Origin: CAYVBN01 sp964538565
GTDB taxonomy: Bacteria; Pseudomonadota; Alphaproteobacteria; Rhizobiales; Xanthobacteraceae
DNA: 39,180 nucleotides
Direction: 5' to 3'
Assembly: GCA_964538565.1 (NCBI GenBank)
Contig: CAZIGW010000002.1
Span: forward strand, 1-39,180
The position numbers and the translations under genes are program-made. The notes below the pieces were generated by a model that worked only from the letters and a program-made list of their open reading frames with translations, did not search any database and was not told the DNA's origin. The stretch's first letter is position 1. Each line of letters begins with the position of its first letter. Positions 28,394 through 36,638 of the stretch are shown one piece after another.

Positions 28394-28867
28394 ATGTTTG
28401 GAAAGTTTTTCGCGGCCGCCGCGCTGGCGGCGACCGCCATGCTGCCCGGGTCGGCCATGGCGCAGGAGCGCGCCCAGGTCGGAACGCTCGGATGCGACGT
28501 GTCGGCCGGCATCGGCTTCATCGTGGGCTCACAGCGCACCGTGAACTGCACGTTCACGCCGTCCGTGCCGGGGCCGGTCGAAGTCTACACCGGCAGCATC
28601 AGCAAGTTCGGACTCGATCTCGGCGCCACCGCCGGGGGCGCGATGGTGTGGCTCGTCTATGCGCCGACGACGCGGCCTTCCGGCTCGCTCGCCGGCAGCT
28701 ACGCCGGCGCGAGCGCGGAGGCCACCGTGGTCGCCGGGCTCGGCGCGAACGTGCTGGTCGGCGGTTCCAACCGCTCCGTGGCGCTACAGCCGCTCTCAGT
28801 GCAGGGCCAGACCGGCCTCAATCTCGCGGTCGGCGTGGCCGGCCTCGAGCTCCGCTTCCTGCGCTGA
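28394..28867 (+). CDS. exported DUF992 protein (first of tandem pair)
   Basis: This 157-residue secreted protein has a signal peptide (about 1-24, GSAMAQ) and one DUF992 domain: VGTLGCDVSAGIGFIVGSQRTVNCTFTP, seen as paired cysteines in a beta-rich fold, then YTGSISKFGLDLGATAGG, GSLAGSYAGASAEATV, and GANVLVGGSNRSVALQPLSVQGQTG near the end. The function of DUF992 is unknown; the family is common in rhizobia and its members are periplasmic. ATG 28394 follows AAGGGGGAA. The next gene, 71 nt downstream, is a diverged copy. Confidence 0.9.
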   Translation: MFGKFFAAAALAATAMLPGSAMAQERAQVGTLGCDVSAGIGFIVGSQRTVNCTFTPSVPGPVEVYTGSISKFGLDLGATAGGAMVWLVYAPTTRPSGSLAGSYAGASAEATVVAGLGANVLVGGSNRSVALQPLSVQGQTGLNLAVGVAGLELRFLR

Positions 28868-28938
28868 GGGCTCGTCTGCGCACGTTCGAGGACCAGCGGC
28901 CCCGCCGAGCGGTGGGCCGAGCAAGAAAGGATTTCACG

Positions 28939-29424
28939 ATGCACCACCCTACGGTTTGCTCGCTCCTTGCGGGCGCGCTCCTGGTCGCGGCGTTCGCCGC
29001 GCCCGCGGGCGCGCAGTCGCGCATCCGTGCCGGTATCCTCGAGTGCCACAGCGTCGGCGCGGCCAGCTTCGTGGTCGGCTCGGTCAATCATTTCGCCTGC
29101 GAGTTCCGGCCGAACCTGGGCGCCCGGCGCTATCGCTACGAAGCGACGGTCCGCCGGCTCGGGGTCGACCTCGGTGTCACCGGGCACTCCGTCCTGACCT
29201 GGGCAGTGTTCGCGCCGACGCGGCGGGTGGCGCCCGGCGAACTCAGCGGCAACTATGTCGGCGCTTCGGCCGGAGCGGCCGTGGGCGTCGGGGCCGGCGC
29301 CAACGTCCTGGTCGGCGGCTCGCGTGATTCCGTCGCGCTGCAGCCGCTGAGCGTTCAGGGGCAGACGGGAGTCAATGTCGCCGTCGGGATTGCCGGCCTC
29401 GAACTGCGCTACGGCCGCCGCTAG
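28939..29424 (+). CDS. exported DUF992 protein (second of tandem pair)
   Basis: This 161-residue protein has a signal peptide (about 1-25, PAGAQS) and one DUF992 domain aligned throughout with the preceding gene: GILECHSVGAASFVVGSVNHFACEFRP region with two cysteines, RLGVDLGVTGHSVLTWAVFAP, ELSGNYVGASAGAAV, GANVLVGGSRDSVALQPLS. The last 45 residues are nearly identical in both copies while the middle differs (Arg-rich here), so the pair arose by tandem duplication. The TAG stop is immediately followed by a composite palindromic repeat. Confidence 0.9.
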   Translation: MHHPTVCSLLAGALLVAAFAAPAGAQSRIRAGILECHSVGAASFVVGSVNHFACEFRPNLGARRYRYEATVRRLGVDLGVTGHSVLTWAVFAPTRRVAPGELSGNYVGASAGAAVGVGAGANVLVGGSRDSVALQPLSVQGQTGVNVAVGIAGLELRYGRR

Positions 29425-29531
29425 CGCATGGTCCGGCGAAGTGGAATCGGTTGGCCGATGCGATCATGCGACGGATTCCAGGATGAGAGCGCGATCTGAC
29501 GCAGAACCGGTTTCCACTTTCGCGGGTCGCG
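29425..29531 (-). repeat. composite palindromic repeat, two units (copy C)
   Basis: Unit 1 (29425-29470) has arms CGCATGGTC and GATCATGCG with one mismatch. Unit 2 (29490-29531) contains CGCGATCTG, the core AACCGGTTTCCACTTT and GGGTCGCG. Read on the minus strand, the order, the spacer (starting CTCTCAT) and the cores match copy E, so it is the same composite element inverted. It begins directly after the TAG stop of the second DUF992 gene. Confidence 0.82.
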
Positions 29532-29545
29532 TTCGGGCACGACGC

Positions 29546-29568
29546 GCGCGCCCGTTTGGCGGGCGCGC
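29546..29568 (+). other. strong GC hairpin, possible terminator
   Basis: GCGCGCCCG and CGGGCGCGC form a perfect 9-bp stem around TTTGG, 15 nt after repeat copy C and 121 nt after the DUF992 gene. There is no T-tract, so intrinsic termination is doubtful; it may protect the transcript's 3' end. The remaining bases to 29814 hold no gene I can support. Confidence 0.45.
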
Positions 29569-29814
29569 CGGACATTCGCGCGGGCAGACCGGCCGGGCCC
29601 GCCGCGCCCCGCGACCGGAACTCCGGCATGCCAGTCGCGTCCCGACCGGCGCGATCGTCGCGCGCGGAGATGGGCGGCCAGGGGCTGCTGACTACCTCCC
29701 GCTGCGGCCTGATGCAGCGTTCTGCTGCTTCCCCTTGCCAATCCCCCCACTTGCCTGAAACGATGCGTGATCGGCTCCCAGAAGGTCGGCCGTCGGCGGA
29801 ACGGGAGGTTGGGC

Positions 29815-31863
29815 ATGGCCACGAACGGCACGAGTCCGGCAGGTCCACGCTGCATTGCACTTGTGGGACCTTTCCAGAGCGGCAAGACCACGCTGCTCGA
29901 AGCGATCCTTGCCCGCACCGGGACGATCCAGCGCCAAGGCGCCGTCGAAGCGGGATCCACGGTCGGCGACGCCAGCAAGGAAGCGCGCGACCACCGCATG
30001 AGCGTCGAACTGTCGGTCGCGTCCGCGAACTTCATGGGCGACACCTACACGTTTCTCGATTGTCCCGGCTCGATCGAGTTCGCTCACGACATGCGCTCGG
30101 TGCTGCCGGCGATCGACGCCGCCGTCGTCGTCTGCGAGGCGGACGAACGCAAGGTGCCGCAGCTCCAGCTGATCCTGCGCGAGATCGAGGACCTCAACAT
30201 CCCGCGTTTTCTGTTTCTCAACAAGATCGACAAGACCGATCGACGCCTGCGCGAAACGCTCAAGCTGCTGCAGCCCGCTTCGCGCACGCCGCTGCTGCTG
30301 CGCCAGATTCCGATCTGGAACGGCGACATCATTTCCGGCTTCGTCGACCTCGCGCTGGAGCGCGCCTTTGTCTACAAGGAGCACGCTCCCTCGGAAGTCG
30401 TCCCGCTCGACGGGAGCAATCTCGATCGCGAAAGAGAAGCCCGCTTCACGATGCTGGAGACGCTCGCCGATCACGACGACGAGCTGATGGAGCAACTGCT
30501 CGAGGACATTCCGCCGCCGCGCGACAAGGTGTTCGACGACCTGTCGAAGGAGCTGCGCGACAACCAGGTGTGTCCGGTGCTGATCGGGGCGGCGGCGCGC
30601 ACGAACGGCGTGCTGCGCCTGCTGAAGGCCCTGCGCCACGAGGCGCCGGGCGTGGCGCAGACCGCGGCTCGCCTAGGAATCCAATCCGGGGGCGAAGCCG
30701 TCGCCTATGTGCTCAAGACGCTCCACACATCCCACGGCGGGAAAATGTCGATTGCCCGCGTGCTCGCCGGCCAGATCGGCGACGGAACGACGTTGAATTC
30801 GCCCGAGCAGGAATCCGGCCGCGTCTCGGGCGTGTTCAAGCTGCTCGGGCAAACGACGGAGAAGCGCGGCCCGGCCTCGCCCGGCGAGACCGTGGCGCTC
30901 GGCAAGCTCGATCACGCGCGCACCGGCGACACGCTCTCCACCGGCAGGCAGCCGCATCGCGCGCTCGCCCGGCCGACGCCCTATCCGCCGGTGCTCGCCA
31001 TCGCGATCTCCGCCAAGGAGCGCAAGGACGACGTTAAGCTCGGACAGGCGCTCAGCAAGCTGCTGGAGGAGGATCCCTCGCTCAGCGTGATCCACAATCC
31101 GGAGACGCACGAGGTGATCGTCTGGGGCCAGGGCGAGATGCACTTGCGGGTCGCCACCGAACGGCTGGCCGATCGGTTCGGGGTCGCCATCGAGAAGCGC
31201 ACGCCGAGCGTCGGCTACCGCGAAACCATCCGCAAGCCGATCACCCAGCGCGGCCGCCACAAGAAGCAATCCGGTGGCCACGGTCAGTTCGGCGACGTGG
31301 TGCTCGACATCAAGCCGCTGCCGCGCGGAACGGGATTCACCTTCGCGGAGACGATCACCGGCGGCGTCGTGCCGCGCCAGTACATTCCTTCGGTCGAGGA
31401 GGGGGTCATCGACGCCCTCAAGCACGGACCGCTCGGGTTCCCGGTGGTGGACGTGTCGGTGACGCTGGTCGACGGCTCGTATCACACGGTCGATTCCTCC
31501 GACATGGCGTTCCGCACGGCGGCCCGCATCGGGGTCGTCGAGGCCCTGCCGCAATGCCAGCCGGTGCTGCTCGAGCCCATTCACACCGTGGAGATCGTCT
31601 GTCCGTCGGACGCGACCGCGAAGATCAACGCGATTCTCTCCGGCCGTCGCGGACAGATTCTCGGCTTCGACACGCGCGAGGGCTGGCCCGGCTGGGACAC
31701 GGTGCGGGCCATGATGCCCGAGTCGGAGATCGGGGACCTGATTGTCGAGATCCGCTCGGCGACCGCCGGGGTGGGCAGCTTCACGTTCAAGTTCGACCAC
31801 ATGGCCGAACTGACCGGCAAGCAGGCCGACCAGATCGTGGCCGCGCGCCGGGCGGCCGAATAG
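29815..31863 (+). CDS. elongation factor G-like GTPase
   Basis: This 682-residue protein has the domain order of EF-G: GTPase domain with Walker A GPFQSGKT (residues 18-25), G3 DCPGS (82-86) and G4 NKID (136-139), then domain II, domain IV (GYRETIRKPITQRGRHKKQSGG, GHGQFGDV) and a C-terminal EF-G V-like domain. It differs from canonical EF-G: the catalytic-His position of DTPGH is Ser, and the switch-I ERGITI-like motif reads RMSVEL. This matches a paralogous EF-G-like clade that is distinct from the main translocase; its role is not established. ATG 29815 has GGGAGG upstream. It is a single-gene unit. Confidence 0.92.
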   Translation: MATNGTSPAGPRCIALVGPFQSGKTTLLEAILARTGTIQRQGAVEAGSTVGDASKEARDHRMSVELSVASANFMGDTYTFLDCPGSIEFAHDMRSVLPAIDAAVVVCEADERKVPQLQLILREIEDLNIPRFLFLNKIDKTDRRLRETLKLLQPASRTPLLLRQIPIWNGDIISGFVDLALERAFVYKEHAPSEVVPLDGSNLDREREARFTMLETLADHDDELMEQLLEDIPPPRDKVFDDLSKELRDNQVCPVLIGAAARTNGVLRLLKALRHEAPGVAQTAARLGIQSGGEAVAYVLKTLHTSHGGKMSIARVLAGQIGDGTTLNSPEQESGRVSGVFKLLGQTTEKRGPASPGETVALGKLDHARTGDTLSTGRQPHRALARPTPYPPVLAIAISAKERKDDVKLGQALSKLLEEDPSLSVIHNPETHEVIVWGQGEMHLRVATERLADRFGVAIEKRTPSVGYRETIRKPITQRGRHKKQSGGHGQFGDVVLDIKPLPRGTGFTFAETITGGVVPRQYIPSVEEGVIDALKHGPLGFPVVDVSVTLVDGSYHTVDSSDMAFRTAARIGVVEALPQCQPVLLEPIHTVEIVCPSDATAKINAILSGRRGQILGFDTREGWPGWDTVRAMMPESEIGDLIVEIRSATAGVGSFTFKFDHMAELTGKQADQIVAARRAAE

Positions 31864-32004
31864 GGCGCCGGGTGCGTCGGATTGTCGTTTCCCGCAGGTG
31901 TGAATTGTTGGTGATCGCGCCCGCGACTACCAGTCGGCCGGGGTGCGAAGCTTGAGCCGACGAGCGTCTTCGATCCGCCGTCCGCTCGGCATCTTCGGTG
32001 CGGT

Positions 32005-32047
32005 CATGGTCCTGCCCGCAATCTGACGTCCATCTTTCGGGACCATG
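32005..32047 (+). repeat. palindromic repeat, single unit (copy D)
   Basis: Arms CATGGTCC (32005-32012) and GGACCATG (32040-32047) pair perfectly, with the inner GCAATCTGACGTCCATCTTT related to the other copies (compare ATCTGACGC in copy C). It lies 141 nt past the EF-G-like gene and 25 nt before the msrP start codon. Confidence 0.75.
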
Positions 32048-32072
32048 CTGCAGGGACCTTCGGAGGATTTCG

Positions 32073-33038
32073 ATGCACGTCATTCATCGCCGCGGCTGGG
32101 ATCTGCCGGAGCGCGAAGCGACGCCGGAACGCTTCTTCTTCGATCGCCGGACGCTGCTGAAAACGGCGGGCGCCGCCGCGCTGAGCCTTTCGCCCGGACT
32201 GGCGCTGGCGCAGCGCATCGCCGATCTGCCGGATCCGACCAAGGATCTCTATCCGGCCAAGCGCAACGAGAAGTACACCCTCGATCGGCCGATCACCGAC
32301 GAGGCCGTCAACGGCAACTACAACAACTTCTACGAGTTCGGTTCGAGCAAGACCATCGCCAAGGCGGCGCAGGCGCTCAAGCTGCGGCCGTGGACCATCA
32401 AGATCGACGGCATGGTGCAGAAGCCGCAGGAAATCGGCATCGACGATCTCGTCCGCCGCATCCCGCTCGAGGAGCGGCTCTACCGGCATCGCTGCGTCGA
32501 GGCCTGGTCGATGGCGATTCCGTGGACGGGATTCCCGCTCGCCAAGCTCGTCGCGCTCGCAGAGCCGCTCGGCTCGGCGAAATACGTGCGCATGGAGACG
32601 TTCCGAGATCCCGCCGTCGCCTTCGGACAGCGCCAGGTCTGGTATCCCTGGCCCTACGTCGAGGGCCTGACGATGGCGGAGGCCACGAACGAGCTGACGT
32701 TCCTCGCCACCGGCGCCTACGGCAAGCCGATGGCCAAGCAGCACGGCGCACCGCTGCGGCTCGCCGTTCCGTGGAAGTATGGCTTCAAGTCGATCAAGTC
32801 GATCGTCCGCTTCACCTTCACCGACCAGCGGCCCCGCGGATTCTGGGAAGCCCTGCAGGAAAGCGAGTACGGCTTCTGGGCCAACGTCAATCCGCAAGTG
32901 CCGCACCCGCGCTGGAGCCAGGCGACCGAGGAACTGATCGGCACCGGCGAGCGCCGTCCGACCATCATCTTCAACGGCTACGGCGAGTACGTCGCCGATC
33001 TCTACAAGGGGCTCGAGCACGAACGGCTGTTCGCCTGA
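32073..33038 (+). CDS. msrP: protein-methionine-sulfoxide reductase catalytic subunit MsrP
   Basis: MsrP is a periplasmic molybdoenzyme that reduces methionine sulfoxide in oxidised envelope proteins. The 321-residue protein has a Tat signal (FDRRTLLKTAG, Arg25-Arg26), then NYNNFYEFG, WTIKIDGMVQKP, and the molybdenum-ligand cysteine in YRHRCVEAWSMAIPWTGFPL (Cys141), followed by GAPLRLAVPWKYGFKSIK and PRWSQATEE. This is the normal length and motif order. In many bacteria the haem membrane partner msrQ follows; here the gene ends at a strong terminator with no msrQ, so the partner must be elsewhere. ATG 32073 follows CGGAGGA. Confidence 0.96.
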   Translation: MHVIHRRGWDLPEREATPERFFFDRRTLLKTAGAAALSLSPGLALAQRIADLPDPTKDLYPAKRNEKYTLDRPITDEAVNGNYNNFYEFGSSKTIAKAAQALKLRPWTIKIDGMVQKPQEIGIDDLVRRIPLEERLYRHRCVEAWSMAIPWTGFPLAKLVALAEPLGSAKYVRMETFRDPAVAFGQRQVWYPWPYVEGLTMAEATNELTFLATGAYGKPMAKQHGAPLRLAVPWKYGFKSIKSIVRFTFTDQRPRGFWEALQESEYGFWANVNPQVPHPRWSQATEELIGTGERRPTIIFNGYGEYVADLYKGLEHERLFA

Positions 33039-33097
33039 GCGGACTCTGCGTCGATCGCATCCGACGTCCGCCGCGGAACCGGCAGCGCAAAAGAAAA

Positions 33098-33125
33098 CGC
33101 CGGGCCCAGGGCCCGGCGCAGTTTT
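33098..33125. terminator. strong bidirectional terminator
   Basis: CGCCGGGCCC-A-GGGCCCGGCG is a perfect 10-bp inverted repeat (33098-33118). A T-run follows on the plus strand (GTTTT to 33125), and AAAAGAAAA precedes it (33088-33096), giving a T-run on the minus strand. It separates msrP from the convergent lysR gene. The rest of the gap to 33315 shows nothing clear. Confidence 0.85.
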
Positions 33126-33315
33126 GTCGACACAAAGCCGACAGTCACCTTCCAGAGGGGAACAGCTGACCGCACTTCGGTTGCGACCTGGGAGGATGCA
33201 ACAACCGCTTGCCGACAGCGACGTTTCAATATGCCGGTTCGCGGTTGCGGCACAACGCGAAGGCCCGCATGTCAGCCATGCCGACCCCGCAAGTCTTTTT
33301 GCGAAATTTCACCCG

Positions 33316-34206
33316 TCAGAAGGTCCAGCGTTGCGCCTTCGACACGAGAAAGTCGCGGAAGACCTGAATGCGCGCCACCGACTTCAGCTCTTCCGGATAG
33401 ACGAAGTACGCGTCGAGCGCGATCGGATCGGTGTCTCCGAACAATTGCACCAGCCCGCCGTTCTCTTCGACCAGATAGTCCGGCAGCATGGCGACGCCGA
33501 GGCCGCGCTGGCAGGCGCGCAGGACACCGAGGACGTTGTTGATCTTGAGATGCGGCGTGCGCGCACCGGCGCCGTTGCGGCCGACTTCGACCAGCCAGTT
33601 GCGGTTCTGCAGATAGTTGGGGACGTTGCCCGACAGCAGCAGAATGCGGTGGTTGTCGATCTCGTCGGGCGTGCGCGGGGTGCCGAAGCGTTTGAGATAC
33701 TCGGGCGACGCATAGGCGTGGAAATGGACGGAAAAGAGCTTGCGCTGGATCAGATCCGGTTGGGTCGGCTGACGCAGGCGAATGGCGACGTCGGCCTCGC
33801 GCATGGCGAGATCGAGCTCTTCCTCGGTCGTGAGCAGCGTGATGCGGATGTCGGGATAGAGGTCCATGAACTCGCCGAGCCGCGGCGTCAGCCAGTGCAC
33901 CCCAATGCCGATGGTGGTCGAGACCTTCAGCTCTCCGTGCGGCCGCTCGCGGCTGTCGGTCAGTTTCGACCGCGCCGCCTCGAGCTTCATGAAGACGTCG
34001 TGCGCGGTTCGGTAGAGGAGCTCCCCCTGCTCGGTCAGGATGAGGCCGCGGGCGTGGCGATGAAACAGCGCGACCGCCAGCTCCTGCTCGAGGGCGCTCA
34101 CCTGCCGCGAGACCGCCGATTGCGACAGTCCGAGCTGCTCGCCCGCGTGCGTGAAGCTGCCCGCTTCGGCGGCAGCGTGGAAGACCTTCAGCTTGTCCCA
34201 GTCCAT
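33316..34206 (-). CDS. LysR-family transcriptional regulator
   Basis: This 296-residue regulator has an N-terminal winged helix-turn-helix (KLKVFHAAAEAGSFTHAGEQ, then LGLSQSAVSRQVSALEQEL, residues about 5-65) and a C-terminal periplasmic-binding-like effector domain (LKVSTTIGIGVHWLTPRLGE, YPDIRITLLTTEEELDLAMR, GLGVAMLPDYLVEE). The effector is unknown. It starts 27 nt after the trxB stop on the same strand, so the two are likely co-transcribed; the order trxB-lysR recurs in rhizobia as far as I know. The start chosen gives the normal N-terminus MDWDKLKVFH. Confidence 0.94.
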   Translation of the reverse strand: MDWDKLKVFHAAAEAGSFTHAGEQLGLSQSAVSRQVSALEQELAVALFHRHARGLILTEQGELLYRTAHDVFMKLEAARSKLTDSRERPHGELKVSTTIGIGVHWLTPRLGEFMDLYPDIRITLLTTEEELDLAMREADVAIRLRQPTQPDLIQRKLFSVHFHAYASPEYLKRFGTPRTPDEIDNHRILLLSGNVPNYLQNRNWLVEVGRNGAGARTPHLKINNVLGVLRACQRGLGVAMLPDYLVEENGGLVQLFGDTDPIALDAYFVYPEELKSVARIQVFRDFLVSKAQRWTF

Positions 34207-34233
34207 GATTTCTCCGGCAGAGAGCCGCGCCGA

Positions 34234-35196
34234 TCATTCGGCGGCGGCGCGCTCGCTTTCAGCGGCGGCGAGGAAGCGTTCGGCCTCGAGCGCGGCCATG
34301 CAGCCCATGCCGGCCGCGGTCACCGCCTGGCGATAGATCTCGTCGGCGACGTCTCCGGCGGCGAACACGCCCGGCACCGACGTCGCAGTCGAGTGCGGAG
34401 CCGTCCTGACGTAGCCCGACGGTTTCATTTCGAGCTGGCCGACGACGAGCTCGGTCGCGGGGGAATGGCCGATGGCGATGAACACGCCGTCCGCCGAGAG
34501 TTCGCTGATCACCCCCGACTTGGTGTTCCTGATCCTGACGTGGGTGACCCTGGGGGGCGCGTCGCTGCCGACGATTTCCTCGATGGCGCTGTCCCACATC
34601 ACGGCGATCTTCGGATGCTTGAACAGCCGGTCCTGGAGAATCTTCTCGGCGCGGAACGCGTCGCGCCGATGCACGACCGTGACCTTGTCGGCGAAGTTGG
34701 TCAGAAATAACGCCTCTTCGACCGCGGTATTGCCGCCGCCGACCACGACGACGTTCTTGCCCTTGTAGAAGAACCCGTCGCAGGTCGCGCAGGCCGAGAC
34801 CCCGTAGCCCTTGAACTTCTGCTCGGACGGCAGGCCGAGCCACTTCGCCTGGGCGCCGGTCGCGAGAATGAGCGTGTCGGCCACGTAGACGTTGCCGGAA
34901 TCGCAGGTCAGCCGGAACGGACGGTGCGAGAGGTCGACCTTGCTCACGTGATCGGAAACCAGCCGGGCCCCGACATGGGCCGCCTGCTTCTGCATCTGCT
35001 CCATCAGCCAGGGGCCCTGGACCACGTCGGCAAAGCCCGGATAGTTCTCGACGTCGGTGGTGATGGTGAGCTGGCCGCCCGGCTGGATACCCTGGATCAG
35101 GATCGGCTCGAGCATGGCGCGCGCCGCATAGATGGCGGCGGTGTAGCCGGCGGGGCCCGAACCGATGATCACGACCTTCGCATGGGTGGTTGTCAT
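34234..35196 (-). CDS. trxB: thioredoxin-disulfide reductase
   Basis: TrxB passes electrons from NADPH through FAD to thioredoxin in the cytoplasm. The 320-residue protein has the FAD motif IIGSGPAGYTAAIY, QPGGQLTITTDVENYPG, the redox pair CATC (Cys136 and Cys139), the NADPH motif VVVVGGGNTAVEEALFL, RRDAFRAEKI, and the C-terminal FAD segment GVFAAGDVADEIYRQAVTAAG. It is the normal length with all key residues present. ATG 35196 has AAAGGAAC upstream. A 274-nt divergent promoter region separates it from the Lrp gene; lysR follows 27 nt downstream. Confidence 0.97.
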   Translation of the reverse strand: MTTTHAKVVIIGSGPAGYTAAIYAARAMLEPILIQGIQPGGQLTITTDVENYPGFADVVQGPWLMEQMQKQAAHVGARLVSDHVSKVDLSHRPFRLTCDSGNVYVADTLILATGAQAKWLGLPSEQKFKGYGVSACATCDGFFYKGKNVVVVGGGNTAVEEALFLTNFADKVTVVHRRDAFRAEKILQDRLFKHPKIAVMWDSAIEEIVGSDAPPRVTHVRIRNTKSGVISELSADGVFIAIGHSPATELVVGQLEMKPSGYVRTAPHSTATSVPGVFAAGDVADEIYRQAVTAAGMGCMAALEAERFLAAAESERAAAE

Positions 35197-35470
35197 CGAA
35201 GTTCCTTTCGCGCCTGCTGCGGACGGGTTCGACCCGGAATGGCGCCGCAACAGACACCCGCGTGCAATGTAGGGCTTTGCACGAGCTATGCAAGCCGCGC
35301 AACCCTGCGCCTCACAAGCTGGTGACGGCGCAGCGAAAGCGGACCGAAATACCCTGCCCCGATCGCGCAATAATGTTTCGCAGGCGCCCCGTTAGGGCTA
35401 GAAATCGTGCGTCCGCGCGCCGGCCGCAGACCGAAGGGGCCGGGGCGGGCACGACATACAGGAGATGCCG

Positions 35471-35950
35471 GTGAGCCCGCGGCTCGACGCCATCGATCGC
35501 CAGATCCTGAAGGAGCTTCAGGACGACGGCCGCATCACCAATGTGGAACTCGCCCGCCGCGTGGGCATTTCGGCGCCGCCCTGCCTGCGCCGGGTGCGCG
35601 CCCTGGAAGAGGCCGGGTTCATCAAGGGCTATCGGGCGCTGATCGACGAGAAGATGCTCGGCTTCGAGGTGACGGTATTCGCCATGGTGCACCTCTCCAG
35701 CCAGGCCGAGGCCGATCTCGCCGCCTTCGAGGCCTTCGTGCGCGACCAGCCCCTGGTGCGCGAATGCTGGATGCTGTCGGGCGAAATCGATTTCGTCCTC
35801 AAGTGCGTCGCGCCGAATCTGGCGACCTTCCAGGCATTCGTCGCCGAACTGACCGCGGCGCCGAACGTGCGCAACGTGAAGACCTCGCTCACGCTGCGCA
35901 ATTCCAAGAACGCGCCGACGGTCCCGTTCGACTTCCAGCCGCGCGACTGA
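35471..35950 (+). CDS. Lrp/AsnC-family transcriptional regulator
   Basis: This 159-residue regulator has an N-terminal helix-turn-helix (LDAIDRQILKELQDDGRITNV, then ELARRVGISAPPCLRRVRAL) and a C-terminal RAM ligand-binding domain (VTVFAMVHLSSQAEADLAAF, VRECWMLSGEIDFVLKCVA, VRNVKTSLTLR). Such proteins sense amino acids and form octamers. AGGAG (35460-35464) directly abuts the ATG at 35465 but is well spaced (6 nt) from the GTG at 35471, so I take GTG 35471 as the start; the ATG would add two residues. It is divergent from trxB and convergent with greA. Confidence 0.94.
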   Translation: MSPRLDAIDRQILKELQDDGRITNVELARRVGISAPPCLRRVRALEEAGFIKGYRALIDEKMLGFEVTVFAMVHLSSQAEADLAAFEAFVRDQPLVRECWMLSGEIDFVLKCVAPNLATFQAFVAELTAAPNVRNVKTSLTLRNSKNAPTVPFDFQPRD

Positions 35951-36040
35951 CCCGGCGGTCGAAACCGACCTCGCCCGTCGTTCGGTCCATGCCGTCAGCT
36001 GGGCTGCAGTCGAAGATCGACCGGTGTGGATCGCCCGGTC

Positions 36041-36514
36041 TCAGCGCCACTCGACCTTGACGACCTCGTAGGCGCGGGCGCCCCCCGGCGTCACGACTTC
36101 CACCGACGCGCCCTTCTTCTTGCCGACGAGCGCGCGCGCGAGCGGGGAGGTGATGGAGATCTTGCCGACCTTGGCATTGGCTTCCGGTTCGCCGACGATC
36201 TGCCAGACCTTCTTCTCCTCCGTGTCCTCGTCGATCAGCGTCACGGTGGCGCCGAACTTGACGGTATCGCCGGAAAGCTTGGAGACGTCGATCACCTCGG
36301 CGCGCGCGAGCTTGTCCTCGAGCTCTGCGATGCGGCCCTCGTTGTGCGACTGCTGTTCCTTGGCGGCATGGTATTCGGCGTTTTCCGACAGATCGCCGTG
36401 GGAGCGCGCGTCCGTGATCTGCTGAATGATGCGCGGGCGCTCGACCTGCTGGCGGTGCCTGAGCTCCTGTTCGAGCACGGCATACCCCTCCGCCGTCATC
36501 GGGATCTTTTCCAT
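36041..36514 (-). CDS. greA: transcription elongation factor GreA
   Basis: GreA enters the secondary channel of RNA polymerase and stimulates cleavage of backtracked transcripts. The 157-residue protein has an N-terminal coiled coil (EKIPMTAEGYAVLEQELRHR, then ARSHGDLSENAEYHAAKEQQ with the catalytic acidic tip Asp-Leu-Ser-Glu-Asn) and an FKBP-like C-terminal domain (GATVTLIDEDTEEKKVWQIV, ISITSPLARALVGKKKG). Length and motifs are normal. ATG 36514 is preceded by GGAAGAAGGA; an upstream ATG at 36541 would add nine residues. It is downstream of carB on the same strand, with a hairpin between. Confidence 0.97.
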   Translation of the reverse strand: MEKIPMTAEGYAVLEQELRHRQQVERPRIIQQITDARSHGDLSENAEYHAAKEQQSHNEGRIAELEDKLARAEVIDVSKLSGDTVKFGATVTLIDEDTEEKKVWQIVGEPEANAKVGKISITSPLARALVGKKKGASVEVVTPGGARAYEVVKVEWR

Positions 36515-36550
36515 CGGTCCTTCTTCCTCCGACAGAGACAAAAGTCTCGA

Positions 36551-36582
36551 TCGCGGGCCGAACGGTTACGCCGGGCCCGCGA
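36551..36582 (-). terminator. hairpin between carB and greA
   Basis: TCGCGGGCC (36551-36559) and GGCCCGCGA (36574-36582) form a perfect 9-bp stem with a 14-nt loop. On the minus strand the stem is followed, after TCGAGA, by CTTTTG. It lies in the 124-nt carB-greA gap and may terminate carB or shape the greA leader. The T-tract is short and offset. Confidence 0.5.
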
Positions 36583-36638
36583 CCGCGCAATTGCTGCCAA
36601 ACTCGCGCCGTCCTCGGGCAGCCGGTCAGGTCCCCTCG

